From positions 1-64,000 of the forward strand of contig NZ_JBHYXZ010000034.1 in assembly GCF_042752395.1 (NCBI RefSeq): 64,000 bases of DNA, read 5' to 3'. This DNA comes from Actinosynnema sp042752395 (GTDB lineage Bacteria; Actinomycetota; Actinomycetes; Mycobacteriales; Pseudonocardiaceae). Shown piece by piece: positions 42,784 through 51,515 of the stretch. The notes beneath the pieces are model-generated. The model saw nothing but the letters and a program-made list of their open reading frames with translations, was not told the origin of the DNA and made no database searches. Every line of letters starts with the position of its first letter. Position 1 is the first letter of the stretch. The translations under genes and the position numbers were made by a program.

Positions 42784-43509
42784 CTACTTGCGCGTGACCG
42801 GGGGCCTCGCGCTCGACGGCCGGGCGGGCTTCGTGCCGCGGTGCAGGGCCACCATGCCGCCGGTGAGGTTCATCCAGGCGACGTCCTCCCAGCCGGCGCG
42901 GGCCACGATCTCGCCGAGGGCGCGCTGGTCGGGCCACGTGCGCATGGACTCGGCGAGGTACTTGTAGGCCTCCGGGTTGGAGGAGACGAACCGGGCGATG
43001 AGCGGCAGGATGCGCAGCAGGTAGCGCATGTAGACGAAGAGGAACGGCCGGAAGGTGGGCGTGGAGACCTCGCACACCACGAGCCGTCCGCCGGGCTTGA
43101 CCACGCGCGCCATCTCGCGCAGGGCGGCCTCGGTGTCGTTGAAGTTGCGCAGCCCGAAGGAGACCGTGACGGCGTCGAAGGAGTCGTCGGCGAAGGGCAG
43201 GCGCAGGGCGTCGGCGGCGACCTTGGGCACCGGCCGGTGCGCGCCGCCGAGGAGCATGCCGAGGGAGAAGTCGGCCGCGACGCACCACGCGCCGGAGGCG
43301 GCGTACTCGACCGTGGACACGGCCGTGCCGGCGGCGAGGTCGAGCACCTTCTCGCCGGGCTTGGCGTCCAGCACCCGCCTGCTCCACTCCCGCCAGCGCC
43401 GGTCGAACCCGAGCGTCATGACGGAGTTCGTGCGGTCGTAGCCCCGGGCGACGCCGTCGAACATCTCGGCGACCTCGCGGGGGTCCTTGTCCAAACCTGC
43501 ACGCGACAT
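42784..43509 (-). CDS. menG: Demethylmenaquinone methyltransferase
   Basis: 241 residues, UbiE/MenG family: FDGVARGYDRTNSVMTLG, VLDLAAGTAVSTVEYA (SAM motif I), and FGLRNFNDTEAALREMARVVKPGG. It performs the last methylation in menaquinone synthesis. ATG at 43509 lies 6 nt after TAGGCT (43521-43516), so it is probably leaderless. Its promoter abuts mirrored repeat array 2. Confidence 0.94.
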   Translation of the reverse strand: MSRAGLDKDPREVAEMFDGVARGYDRTNSVMTLGFDRRWREWSRRVLDAKPGEKVLDLAAGTAVSTVEYAASGAWCVAADFSLGMLLGGAHRPVPKVAADALRLPFADDSFDAVTVSFGLRNFNDTEAALREMARVVKPGGRLVVCEVSTPTFRPFLFVYMRYLLRILPLIARFVSSNPEAYKYLAESMRTWPDQRALGEIVARAGWEDVAWMNLTGGMVALHRGTKPARPSSARPPVTRK

Positions 43510-43538
43510 GCCGGAAGCCTAAGTGACACCCCCACCAC

Positions 43539-43773
43539 CCGCGTGTCCTACGCCCGGAACGCGAGTGTCCTACGTTCAGAACGCGTGAGTCCTACGTTGA
43601 GAACGCGAGTGTCCAACGCTCAGGTACCCCGAGTTGAACGCTCAGGACGGCCGGGCTGTGTTCCGAACGTTGAACTCGGGTGTTCCGAACGTAGGACTCA
43701 CGCGTTCCGAACGTAGGACTCTCGCGTTCTGGACGTAGGACACGCGCGTTTTGGAGGTAGGACACGCGCGGGG
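43539..43773. repeat. Mirrored repeat array 2 (five units, then five inverted)
   Basis: Left units begin near 43540, 43560, 43582, 43604 and 43627 (period about 22 bp; cores such as GAGTGTCCTACGTTC, GTGAGTCCTACGTTG, GAGTTGAACGCTC). Right units, starting near 43660, 43681, 43704, 43726 and 43748, are their reverse complements (GAACGTTGAACTCG, GAACGTAGGACTCAC and similar). Variants are mirrored: GAGTTNAACG units innermost, GTGTCCTACG units outermost. Transcribed, it could fold into a hairpin of about 110 bp. It starts directly after the stop of the glycosyltransferase and ends before the menG promoter. It belongs to the same family as array 1. Confidence 0.9.
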
Positions 43774-44883
43774 TCAGGTGGCGCGGAGGGCGGTCAGCAT
43801 GCCGGTGACGGCGGTGTGCCAGGGGTACTCCTCGGCGCGGGCGCGGGCGGCCGAGCGGCGGGACGGTTCCGGGTCGTCCAGGAGGCTGGTCACGGCGTCG
43901 GCGAACGCCGGGGCGTGGTCGGGGACGGCGGCACCGCAGTCGGGGCGCACGATCTCCCGCAGCGCCGAGGAGGCGGAGACGACGACCGGCGTGCCGGACG
44001 CCAGCGCCTCCAGGGCGGCGAGGCCGAACGTCTCGTGCGGGCCCGGGGCCAGGGAGACGTCGGCCGACGCGAGCAGGTCGGCCACGGCGGCACGGTCGCC
44101 GACGTGACCGAGGAACGTCACCGGCAACCCGGCCGCACGGCGTTCCAACGCCTCCCGGCGCGGCCCGTCACCGGCGACGATCAGCCGCACGGCGTGCCCG
44201 GCCGCGTGCAGCTCCGCCGCCGTGTCCACGCTGCGCTCCACGTGCTTCTCCGGCGACAGCCGCCCGCAGTGCACGAGCAGCGCGTCCGCGCCCCGCGCCA
44301 GGTCCGCCCGCAACGACCGGTCGCGCCGGGCCGGCGTGAACGTCCGCAGGTCCACCCCCAGCGGCACGCGGGCCACGTTGCGCGCGCCGATCCGGTCGAA
44401 CTCCTCCCGCGCGAACTCCGTCGTGCACACCACCGTGTCGTACGAGGCGGCCATCCGCGCGTTCGCCCGGTCCGCGCCCCGCCGCGCCAGCGCCGCCGGC
44501 AGCAGGAACTGCTCCAGCAGCCGGTCCAGCCGCTCGTGCGAGATCACCACGCTGGGCACGCCGCGCGCCGCCGCCCACCGGCCCATCCCCCGCAACGTGA
44601 GCCGGTCGGAGACCTCCAGCCGGTCGGGCGAGAGGTCGTCCAGCAACGCCCGCACGCGCCACGGGTCCACCGCCCGGTACCCGCCCGTGCCGGGGATGCG
44701 CGGCGCGGGCAGCGTGATCCGCCGGACCCCCGGCGACAGCTCCTCGTCCGCGTGCGCCGGCCCCGGCACGACGAGCGTGACGTCGTGGCCGCGCGCCGCG
44801 TACCCGCCGCCCAGGTGGTGCAGCGCCGTGCGCAGGCCGCCGGACCGGGGTCCGTAGAAGTTGGCCAGCTGGACGATCCTCAT
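43774..44883 (-). CDS. GT4 family glycosyltransferase (mannosyltransferase-like)
   Basis: 369 residues, GT-B fold. The N-lobe starts MRIVQLANFYGPRSGGLRTAL; the C-lobe has LVHCGRLSPEKHVERS and GPHETFGLAALEALASGTPVV with the EX7E motif that contacts the nucleotide sugar. It resembles GDP-mannose-dependent transferases of phosphatidylinositol-mannoside or lipomannan synthesis. ATG at 44883 overlaps the upstream transferase (ATGA), so both act in one pathway. The acceptor is not predictable. Confidence 0.87.
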   Translation of the reverse strand: MRIVQLANFYGPRSGGLRTALHHLGGGYAARGHDVTLVVPGPAHADEELSPGVRRITLPAPRIPGTGGYRAVDPWRVRALLDDLSPDRLEVSDRLTLRGMGRWAAARGVPSVVISHERLDRLLEQFLLPAALARRGADRANARMAASYDTVVCTTEFAREEFDRIGARNVARVPLGVDLRTFTPARRDRSLRADLARGADALLVHCGRLSPEKHVERSVDTAAELHAAGHAVRLIVAGDGPRREALERRAAGLPVTFLGHVGDRAAVADLLASADVSLAPGPHETFGLAALEALASGTPVVVSASSALREIVRPDCGAAVPDHAPAFADAVTSLLDDPEPSRRSAARARAEEYPWHTAVTGMLTALRAT

Positions 44884-45983
44884 GCGGCGCGGCGCTCCGG
44901 CACGCCCAGCACGGCCGCGTAGTGGCCCAGCAGCTCGTCGCACACCGCCGACCACGTCCGCCCCCACACCCACCGCCGCGCCGCCAGGCCGAACCGGCGC
45001 CGGCGCAGCGGGTCGGCCAGCTCGACCACGGCCCGCCGGAGCTGGTCGTCGTCCGAGAACAGGTACCCGGTGGTCGGCAGCACCAGGTCACGCGGCCCGC
45101 CCGCGTCCGGCGCGACCACCGGCACCCCGCTCGCCAACGCCTCCTGCACCGCCTGGCAGAACGTCTCGTGCGGCCCCGTGTGCACGAACACGTCCAGGCT
45201 CGCGTAGGCCGCCGCCAGGTCCGTGCCGCTCCGGAACCCGAGGAACGCCGCGCCGGGCAGGTCGCGCCGCAACCGCGCCTCCTCCGGCCCCTCGCCGACC
45301 ACGACCAGCCGCACGCCGGGCAGGTCGGCCAACGCCGCGAGCCGGTCCACCCGCTTCTCCGGCGACAGCCGGCCGACGTACCCGACCAGCAGCTCACCCC
45401 CCGGCGCGAGCGAGGCGCGCAACGCGTCGTCCCGGCGGGAGGGGTGGAACAGCTCCACGTCCACCCCACGCCCCCACCGGTGCACGCGCGGCACGCCGTG
45501 CTCCCGCAGCGCCTCCACGGCCCACGTCGACGGCGCGAGCGTCCGGTCGGCCTGGGCGTGCAGGCGCCGCGTCCACCGCCAGGCGGCGCGCGCGGTCAGG
45601 CCGAGGCCGTAGTGGCCGGCGAACCCGGCGACGTCGGTCTGGTAGACCGCGACCGTCGGGATGCCGAGCCGACGCGCCGCCGACAGCCCGCGCGCGCCCA
45701 TCACGAACGGGCTGGCCAGGTGCACGACGTCCGGCCGGAAGCCGGCCAGCGCGGTCAGCACCTTGCGCGTCGGCACGCCCACGGGCAGCGAGCTGAACCT
45801 CGGCAGGTCCACCGCCGGCACGCGGACGACCGGCGTGCCGCGGTGGTCGTCCTCCCCCGCGCCGGGCGCGACGACGAGCGCCTGGTGACCGTGCGCCCGC
45901 AGGTGCTCCAGGATCCGGAGCACCGAGTTGGTGACCCCGTTGACCTGAGGGAGGAAGCTCTCGGTGACGATCGCTACGCGCAC
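44880..45983 (-). CDS. mgtA: GDP-mannose-dependent glycosyltransferase, MgtA-like
   Basis: 367 residues, GT4/GT-B. MRVAIVTESFLPQVNGVTNSV and VYQTDVAGFAGHYGL match the MgtA/PimB group; LVGYVGRLSPEKRVDRL and GPHETFCQAVQEALASGVPVV form the sugar-nucleotide site. In M. tuberculosis the mgtA gene lies next to menG, as here with one transferase between, which supports the call; it adds mannose to a glucuronyl-diacylglycerol lipid. The GTG at 45983 follows AGGGTGATC. Confidence 0.8.
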   Translation of the reverse strand: MRVAIVTESFLPQVNGVTNSVLRILEHLRAHGHQALVVAPGAGEDDHRGTPVVRVPAVDLPRFSSLPVGVPTRKVLTALAGFRPDVVHLASPFVMGARGLSAARRLGIPTVAVYQTDVAGFAGHYGLGLTARAAWRWTRRLHAQADRTLAPSTWAVEALREHGVPRVHRWGRGVDVELFHPSRRDDALRASLAPGGELLVGYVGRLSPEKRVDRLAALADLPGVRLVVVGEGPEEARLRRDLPGAAFLGFRSGTDLAAAYASLDVFVHTGPHETFCQAVQEALASGVPVVAPDAGGPRDLVLPTTGYLFSDDDQLRRAVVELADPLRRRRFGLAARRWVWGRTWSAVCDELLGHYAAVLGVPERRAA

Positions 45984-46127
45984 GCCGATCACCCTGCGGT
46001 GCCGAGGACACGACGGCGTGACACCTCGGCGAACGCCCGCCGAACTCCTCGCGTCGCGGTTGACGTTGGCCCCGGGTTCACCTGGAGTACGCGACGCGGT
46101 CACTGCGTGCGGTCACACTAGGTCGGC

Positions 46128-46955
46128 ATGACCGTCTTGTCGTCCCGGCCCACGCAGCCCGTCGATCCCGGCCTGGTGTCGATCGCGCTGGAGATAGCCG
46201 GTCGGCTCGCCAACGACGCGTCCGACGTCATCATGGCGACCGCCGGTCGGGGCGCGCGGCCCGACGAGGGCTCGTCGCCGTTCGACTGGGTGACCGACAC
46301 CGACCGGACGCTGGAGCGGCACACGCGGCGGGTGCTGACCGCCGAGTTCCCGCACATCCCGGTGTTCTGCGAGGCCACCGACGACGACAGCGGCGCGAGC
46401 GACGCCGAGTTCCGCTGGGTGGTGGACCCGGTCGACGGCACCGCGAACTACGTGGCGGGCGTGCCCTGGTGCGCGTACAGCCTGGCGCTGGTCGACCGGT
46501 GGGGTCCGGTCGTCGGCGTGGTCGCGGACCCGTACCGGGCCCAGATCTACGCCGCCGCGCGGGGGCGGGGCATGCGGGCCAACGGGACGCCCGTGCGGCT
46601 GGGCGAGCAGGCGGTCAGTTCGATCGTGTGCACGGAGATGACGCGGACCGGGCCGTGGCCGGGGATGGGCGAGTTCATCTCGCGGGCGGCGGTGGCGGGG
46701 ACGGGCGTGCGCGTGCTGGGCTCGAAGGCGCTCGCCGTGGCCCAGGTGGCCCTCGGCCACGCCGCGGCGGCGGTGCTGGACAGCTACCACGAGTGGGACG
46801 TGGCCGGCGCGGTCGCCCTGGCCGTCGAGTCGGGCGCCGCAGTGCTCGACCGGAGGGGCGAGGACGACCCGCTGCCGGTGGACGGCCTGCTCGTGGCGAT
46901 GCCGGGGGTGGCGGAGGAAGTGCTGGCCTGGTGGCAGGCGTCGACCTCCCGCTGA
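46128..46955 (+). CDS. Inositol monophosphatase family protein
   Basis: 275 residues. Metal and substrate motifs: DWVTDTDRTLE, WVVDPVDGTANYVAG and HEWDVAGAVALA. The first metal motif reads CEATDDD where GEE is usual. It removes phosphate from inositol phosphate or a related sugar phosphate; placement next to mannosyltransferases hints at phosphatidylinositol lipids. ATG at 46128, with no ribosome-binding site and a CACACT box 8 nt upstream. It is divergent from mgtA. The 180 bp after it show nothing clear. Confidence 0.88.
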   Translation: MTVLSSRPTQPVDPGLVSIALEIAGRLANDASDVIMATAGRGARPDEGSSPFDWVTDTDRTLERHTRRVLTAEFPHIPVFCEATDDDSGASDAEFRWVVDPVDGTANYVAGVPWCAYSLALVDRWGPVVGVVADPYRAQIYAAARGRGMRANGTPVRLGEQAVSSIVCTEMTRTGPWPGMGEFISRAAVAGTGVRVLGSKALAVAQVALGHAAAAVLDSYHEWDVAGAVALAVESGAAVLDRRGEDDPLPVDGLLVAMPGVAEEVLAWWQASTSR

Positions 46956-47135
46956 CTCCGCCGTCGCCCGAAGGGCTGCCATGACGCGTTGGACCATGTG
47001 CCGCACGTGATCGGCTGGGACAACGTTCGCGCCGCCCGGCCCACCAGGGCTTGCAAGTGAACCCGGTCCACCCGCCGGACGACGGGTTGCCGGGCTTCGC
47101 GCTGTACGGGGGGAGCAGGCGTCGCGCCGGCCGGT

Positions 47136-47771
47136 CTAGGCGTTGCCCAGGTGGGGCAGTTGTTGTTCCAGCACTTCCAGGTGCGTGCGGACCGCGTCGA
47201 GCGAGGTCTGGTCCAGCAGGCGCAGGGCCACGCGGCCCACTTCGTCCTCGAACGAGGTGAAGTCGCGGACCGCCGCGTTCAGGCGCTCGGTCACCGGGTG
47301 GGCTTGTTCCGCGCCCAGCGCGCGGCCCAGGTCGGCGACGCGGCGGACGTCCGGCAGTTCGCCCTCGAACTGGGCGGCGATCCGTTCCAGCCACTCGCGG
47401 GCCGGGGACGGCGGCACGGTGGCGACCGCGGCGCGCACCCGCCGCACGGACAGCTCGCAGCGGGCCACCATGGCGGCCCAGCGGTCGTTCTGCGGAGGCG
47501 GAGGCGGAGGCAGCGGCGGGAGCGGCCCGGCCGCCGGCGGCGGCAGGACGGGACGGCGGGAACGGCGGCGGACCGCGCCCACCACCAGGCCCACGAACGT
47601 GCCGGGGACGCCGCCCGTCATCACGCCCACCATGCCGGACGCGATGAAGCTCACGGCGAAGGACGGCGGGGTCTCCTCCACCGCCGCCGACGGCAGCGAG
47701 ATGCCGAACAGGATCAGGGCCGTCATCAGCGCCGTGCCGATGAGCAACCCCAGGAGCGCCGACCGTGCCAT
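47136..47771 (-). CDS. Two-helix membrane protein with Pro-rich linker, unknown function
   Basis: 211 residues, not recognised. Two N-terminal hydrophobic segments (about 4-26 and 38-66) are followed by a Pro-rich linker (VLPPPAAGPLPPLPPPPPP) and a helical cytosolic domain of about 110 residues ending LEQQLPHLGNA. The last part is rich in Leu/Ala/Arg heptads and might be a coiled coil. ATG at 47771 (GTG 47777 possible). It starts 18 nt from the end of paaE and could be the tail of that operon. Confidence 0.6.
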   Translation of the reverse strand: MARSALLGLLIGTALMTALILFGISLPSAAVEETPPSFAVSFIASGMVGVMTGGVPGTFVGLVVGAVRRRSRRPVLPPPAAGPLPPLPPPPPPQNDRWAAMVARCELSVRRVRAAVATVPPSPAREWLERIAAQFEGELPDVRRVADLGRALGAEQAHPVTERLNAAVRDFTSFEDEVGRVALRLLDQTSLDAVRTHLEVLEQQLPHLGNA

Positions 47772-47788
47772 GCGCACAATGTGCCAGA

Positions 47789-48823
47789 TCAGGCGTCGTA
47801 ATCCACGGTGATCGCGGGACTGACCGCGACCGACTGGCAGGTCAGCACGAACCCCGCCTCCACCTCGCGCGGCTCCAGGGCGTAGTTCCGCCGCATCTCC
47901 ACCTCGCCGGACGTGACCAGCGCGCGGCACGTCCCGCACACGCCGCCCTTGCACGCGAACGGCAGGTCGGCGCGCACCCGCTGGGCCGCGTCGAGGATCG
48001 GCACGTCGGCCGGCAGCGGCACCTCGGTGGTCCGGCCGTCCAGCACCACGGTCGCGACCGCGGCCGTCGCCGGGGCCGACGACTCACGGCGCGGCGGGGG
48101 CGGCGGCTCGTCCACGTAGAACAGCTCGTGGTGCACCGCGGCCGGGTCGACGCCGAGGGACCCCAGCACCTCCCGCGCGTCCCGCACCATCCCGTACGGC
48201 CCGCACAGCCACCACTGGTCCACGTCCGCCCACGGCACGACCGTCGCGCACAACGCCCGCAGCTTGGCCGCGTCCAGCCGCCCGGTGAACAGCTCCACGT
48301 CCCGCGGCTCCCGCGACAGCACGTGCACCAGCTGGAACCGGGCCGGGTAGCGGTCCTTCAGGTCCGCCAGCTCCTCGGCGAACATGACCGTGTCCGCCCG
48401 CCGGTTCCCGTACACCATGGTCACCCGCGCGCCCCCGGCCAGCACGGACGCCGCGATCGACAGCGCGGGCGTGATGCCGGAGCCGGCCACCAGCAGCCCG
48501 TGGTGCGCGCCCCCGGACGGCGTGAAGTCGCCCGCCGGCGGCAGCACCTCCAGCACGTCGCCGGGCTGCGCGCGGTCCACCAGTTGAGTGGAGAACAGGC
48601 CGCCCTCCACCCGCCGAACGCCGATGCGCAGCGGGCCGCCGGCGGGCGCGCAGATCGAGTACGAGCGCCGCTCGTCGCCGTTGCGCAGGGTCAGGTGCTG
48701 CCCCGGCGCGAACGCGAACTCCGCCGCCAGCTCGTCGGGCACCTCGAACGTCACCGCGACGGCGTCCGAGCACAACCGCTCGACCGACGCGACGGTCAGC
48801 TTGTGGAACACCGGCCGCGCCAT
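47789..48823 (-). CDS. paaE: 1,2-phenylacetyl-CoA epoxidase reductase subunit PaaE
   Basis: 344 residues: an FAD-binding domain (RRSYSICAP), an NAD(P)H domain (LLVAGSGITPALSIAASVL, WWLCGPYGMV) and a C-terminal plant-type ferredoxin (CKGGVCGTCRA and a later Cys). It feeds NADPH electrons to the PaaAC di-iron site. The ATG at 48823 shares one base with the paaD stop (TGATG). Confidence 0.94.
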   Translation of the reverse strand: MARPVFHKLTVASVERLCSDAVAVTFEVPDELAAEFAFAPGQHLTLRNGDERRSYSICAPAGGPLRIGVRRVEGGLFSTQLVDRAQPGDVLEVLPPAGDFTPSGGAHHGLLVAGSGITPALSIAASVLAGGARVTMVYGNRRADTVMFAEELADLKDRYPARFQLVHVLSREPRDVELFTGRLDAAKLRALCATVVPWADVDQWWLCGPYGMVRDAREVLGSLGVDPAAVHHELFYVDEPPPPPRRESSAPATAAVATVVLDGRTTEVPLPADVPILDAAQRVRADLPFACKGGVCGTCRALVTSGEVEMRRNYALEPREVEAGFVLTCQSVAVSPAITVDYDA

Positions 48824-49320
48824 CAGATCTCCTTCACGTGCTCGAACGGCTCCGCGCAGTCCGCGCACCGCCGCAACGCCTTGCACGCCGTCGAGCCGAA
48901 CCGCGACACCTCGGCCGTGCGGGACGACCCGCACCGGGGGCACGGCACCCGGCGCGACGGCGGGGTCAGGTTCAGCGGCACCGGCCCGACCGCGCGCGGG
49001 CCCAGCCGGGCCGGCGGCGCGATGCCCGCCTCCCGCAGCTTGCGCAGCCCGTCCTCGCTGATCCAGTCCGTGGTCCACGCGGGCGACAGCGACAGCCGCA
49101 CGTCCACCGCCGCGTACCCCGCCGCCAGCAACGACCGGCGCAGGTCGGCGGCCATCTCGTCCAGCGCCGGGCAGCCCGAGTAGGTGGGCGTGATGGTCAC
49201 CGTCACCCGGCCGTCCCCGTGCTCGGTCACCTCCCGCAGCACGCCGAGGTCGGCCAGGGTGAGCACCGGCAGCTCCGGGTCCCGGACCCGGGCCGCGACG
49301 TCCAGGGCGGTGGTGGTCAC
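48823..49320 (-). CDS. paaD: PaaD, assembly factor for phenylacetyl-CoA epoxidase
   Basis: 165 residues. The N-terminal DUF59/SufT-like domain (DPELPVLTLADLGVLR, TPTYSGCPALDEM) is followed by a C-terminal zinc-ribbon-like segment (CPRCGS and CADC). It is thought to help mature the Fe sites of the monooxygenase. GTG at 49320 is chosen because it overlaps paaC (GTGA); GTG 49323 is equally close. Confidence 0.92.
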   Translation of the reverse strand: MTTTALDVAARVRDPELPVLTLADLGVLREVTEHGDGRVTVTITPTYSGCPALDEMAADLRRSLLAAGYAAVDVRLSLSPAWTTDWISEDGLRKLREAGIAPPARLGPRAVGPVPLNLTPPSRRVPCPRCGSSRTAEVSRFGSTACKALRRCADCAEPFEHVKEI

Positions 49321-50207
49321 CACTTCGCCCCCGGCAGCGAGCGGTGCAGGTGCTGCATCTCGGCGAGCAGGTAGCCGAACGCCTCGGTGTGCACGCCGTC
49401 ACGCCCGGCCCGGCCGTTGACCCGCGCCGCGGGCACGTCGGCGGGCCGCGCCAGCCCGGCCGCCGCCAGCACCGCGTCCAGCACCTCGTCCACCTCGGAC
49501 CGCAGCCCGGCCGGGTCGACCGCGATCCCGGCCAACCGCAGCTCCACGGGGTGCGCGGTGAACAGCTCGTCCAGGAACGGCCACACCCGCTCCAGCCCGG
49601 CCCGCATCCGCCGGTGCGACTCCTCGGTGCCGTCGCCGAGCCGCACCACCCACTGCGCCGCGTGGTCGCGGTGGTAGGCCAGCTCCTTCACGGCCCTGGC
49701 CGCGACCGCCGCGAGCACCGGGTCGGCGCTGCCGCGCAGCCGCGAGCACTGCGCGAGCTTCCACGACGAGAACACCAGCAGGCGCGCCATGGTGGTGGCG
49801 AAGTCGCCGCCCGCGCGGGGGCCGCACTCGATCTCCGCCAGGTGCACGTTGCGGAACTCGCGCTCGTCGCGCAGGTACGCCAGCGCGTCCTCGTCCCGGC
49901 CCGCGCCCTCGACCTCGCCGGCGCGGGTCAGCAGCATCCTGGCCTGGCCGAGCAGGTCGAGCGCGATGTTGGCGAGCGCGACGTCCTCCTCCAGCTCCGG
50001 CGCGCGGGAGCACCACTCGGCCAGCCGCTGGGACAGCACGAGCGCGTCGTCGCCGAGCATCAGGCAGTACGCGGCGAGGTCGGCGCGGTCGACGTCGGGC
50101 ACGTCGCGGTCCACGCCGGCCAACGCCTCGGAGAACCCGGTGCCGAACGCCCAGTGCGCGTCCTCGTGGTCGTCCACCAGGGATTCGTACGCGTTGTCGA
50201 AGCTCAT
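49317..50207 (-). CDS. paaC: 1,2-phenylacetyl-CoA epoxidase structural subunit PaaC
   Basis: 296 residues, a ferritin-like four-helix protein lacking the metal site; it partners PaaA. Features: LAEWCSRAPELEEDVALANIALDLLGQAR and KELAYHRDHAAQWVVRLGDGTEES. ATG at 50207, 53 nt after paaB. Confidence 0.94.
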   Translation of the reverse strand: MSFDNAYESLVDDHEDAHWAFGTGFSEALAGVDRDVPDVDRADLAAYCLMLGDDALVLSQRLAEWCSRAPELEEDVALANIALDLLGQARMLLTRAGEVEGAGRDEDALAYLRDEREFRNVHLAEIECGPRAGGDFATTMARLLVFSSWKLAQCSRLRGSADPVLAAVAARAVKELAYHRDHAAQWVVRLGDGTEESHRRMRAGLERVWPFLDELFTAHPVELRLAGIAVDPAGLRSEVDEVLDAVLAAAGLARPADVPAARVNGRAGRDGVHTEAFGYLLAEMQHLHRSLPGAKW

Positions 50208-50260
50208 CGGGTCACCGCACGTTCGTCGGAAGGGGCGTTGTCACCGTGCCCGCACCCTGG

Positions 50261-50545
50261 TCACAGGTGCGGCACGTCCTCGGGGATCTCGTAGAACGTC
50301 GGGTGCCGGTACACCTTGTCCCCGCTCGGCTCGAAGAACGGGTCCTTCTCGTCCGGCGACGACGCGGTGATCGCGGCCGCCGGCACGACCCAGATCGACA
50401 CGCCCTCGTTGCGCCGGGTGTAGACGTCGCGGGCGTTGCGGAGGGCCATCTCGGCGTCCGGCGCGTGCAGCGAGCCGACGTGCACGTGGTTCAGGCCCCG
50501 CTTGCCGCGCACGAACACCTCCCACAGCGGCCAGGACGAACTCAT
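50261..50545 (-). CDS. paaB: 1,2-phenylacetyl-CoA epoxidase subunit PaaB
   Basis: 94 residues, the normal PaaB length. WPLWEVFVRGKRGLNHVHVGSLHAPD is the signature start, ending PTFYEIPEDVPHL. It bridges PaaAC heterodimers. ATG at 50545 overlaps the paaA stop (ATGA). Confidence 0.95.
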   Translation of the reverse strand: MSSSWPLWEVFVRGKRGLNHVHVGSLHAPDAEMALRNARDVYTRRNEGVSIWVVPAAAITASSPDEKDPFFEPSGDKVYRHPTFYEIPEDVPHL

Positions 50546-51474
50546 GCCACACCTTCCCGGGCCGCGTGCTTGGCGGCGTGCGCCGCGGCGGCGGCACGCA
50601 CCCACTCGCCGTCCTCGTGCGCCTTGCGCCGGTGCGCGATCCGCTGCGCGTTCGCCGGGCCGTTGCCGCCGACGACCTGCCAGAACTCGTCCCAGTCCGG
50701 TTGGCCGAAGTCGTGGTGCCCGCGTTCGGGGTTCCACCGCAGCTCGGGGTCGGGCAGCGTCACGCCCAGCTTCTCCGCCTGCGGCACGGTCATGTCGACG
50801 AACTTCTGCCGCAGCTCGTCGTTGGTGTTGCGCTTGATGCGCCACTTCATCGACTGCTCGGTGTTGGACGACTCCGCGTCCGGCGGGCCGAACATCATCA
50901 GCGACGGCCACCACCAGCGGTCGACCGACTCCTGCACCATCGCCCGCTGGGCGTCCGTGCCGGACATCATGGTCATCAGCAGCTCGTAGCCCTGCCGCTG
51001 GTGGAAGGACTCCTCCTTGCAGATGCGGATCATGGCCCGCGCGTACGGCCCGTAGGACGTGCGGCACAGCGGCACCTGGTTGCAGATGGCCGCGCCGTCC
51101 ACGAGCCAGCCGATCACGCCCACGTCGGCGTAGGACAGCGTCGGGTAGTTGAAGATCGAGGAGTACTTCTGCCTGCCCGAGATCAGCTTCTCGGTCAGCT
51201 CGGCCCGGTCCGCGCCCAGGGTCTCGGTCGCGGCGTACAGGTACAGCCCGTGCCCGGCCTCGTCCTGGACCTTGGCCAGCAGGATCGCCTTGCGCCGCAG
51301 CGAGGGCGCGCGGCTGATCCAGTTGCCCTCGGGCTGCATGCCGATGATCTCGGAGTGCGCGTGCTGCGCGATCTGCCGGATCAACGTCCGGCGGTAGCCG
51401 TCCGGCATCCAGTCCCGCGGCTCGACGCGCTGCTCGGCCGCGACGGTGCGCTCGAAGCGGTCCTCCAGGTCCAT
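50542..51474 (-). CDS. paaA: 1,2-phenylacetyl-CoA epoxidase catalytic subunit PaaA
   Basis: 310 residues. The di-iron ligands lie in AQHAHSEIIGMQPEGNW, KVQDEAGHGLYLY and CKEESFHQRQGYEL. It epoxidises phenylacetyl-CoA with O2 in aerobic phenylacetate breakdown. First gene of paaABCDE. ATG at 51474 is 6 nt from TAACAT, so it is probably leaderless. Ligase, hydratase and later enzymes of the pathway are not in the window. Confidence 0.96.
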   Translation of the reverse strand: MDLEDRFERTVAAEQRVEPRDWMPDGYRRTLIRQIAQHAHSEIIGMQPEGNWISRAPSLRRKAILLAKVQDEAGHGLYLYAATETLGADRAELTEKLISGRQKYSSIFNYPTLSYADVGVIGWLVDGAAICNQVPLCRTSYGPYARAMIRICKEESFHQRQGYELLMTMMSGTDAQRAMVQESVDRWWWPSLMMFGPPDAESSNTEQSMKWRIKRNTNDELRQKFVDMTVPQAEKLGVTLPDPELRWNPERGHHDFGQPDWDEFWQVVGGNGPANAQRIAHRRKAHEDGEWVRAAAAAHAAKHAAREGVA

Positions 51475-51515
51475 GCGCCGATGTTACACCTGGAGGGCGA
51501 ATTTGGGCAGAACTG

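Noticed and set aside
43539..43773. Insertion sequence or miniature transposon
   Set aside because: No target-site duplication is visible and the tandem-then-mirrored layout is not that of a simple terminal-inverted-repeat element. A mobile origin is not excluded.
46956..47135. Short frame DHVPHVIGWDNVRAARP downstream of the inositol phosphatase
   Set aside because: No ribosome-binding site, too short, and no family recognised.
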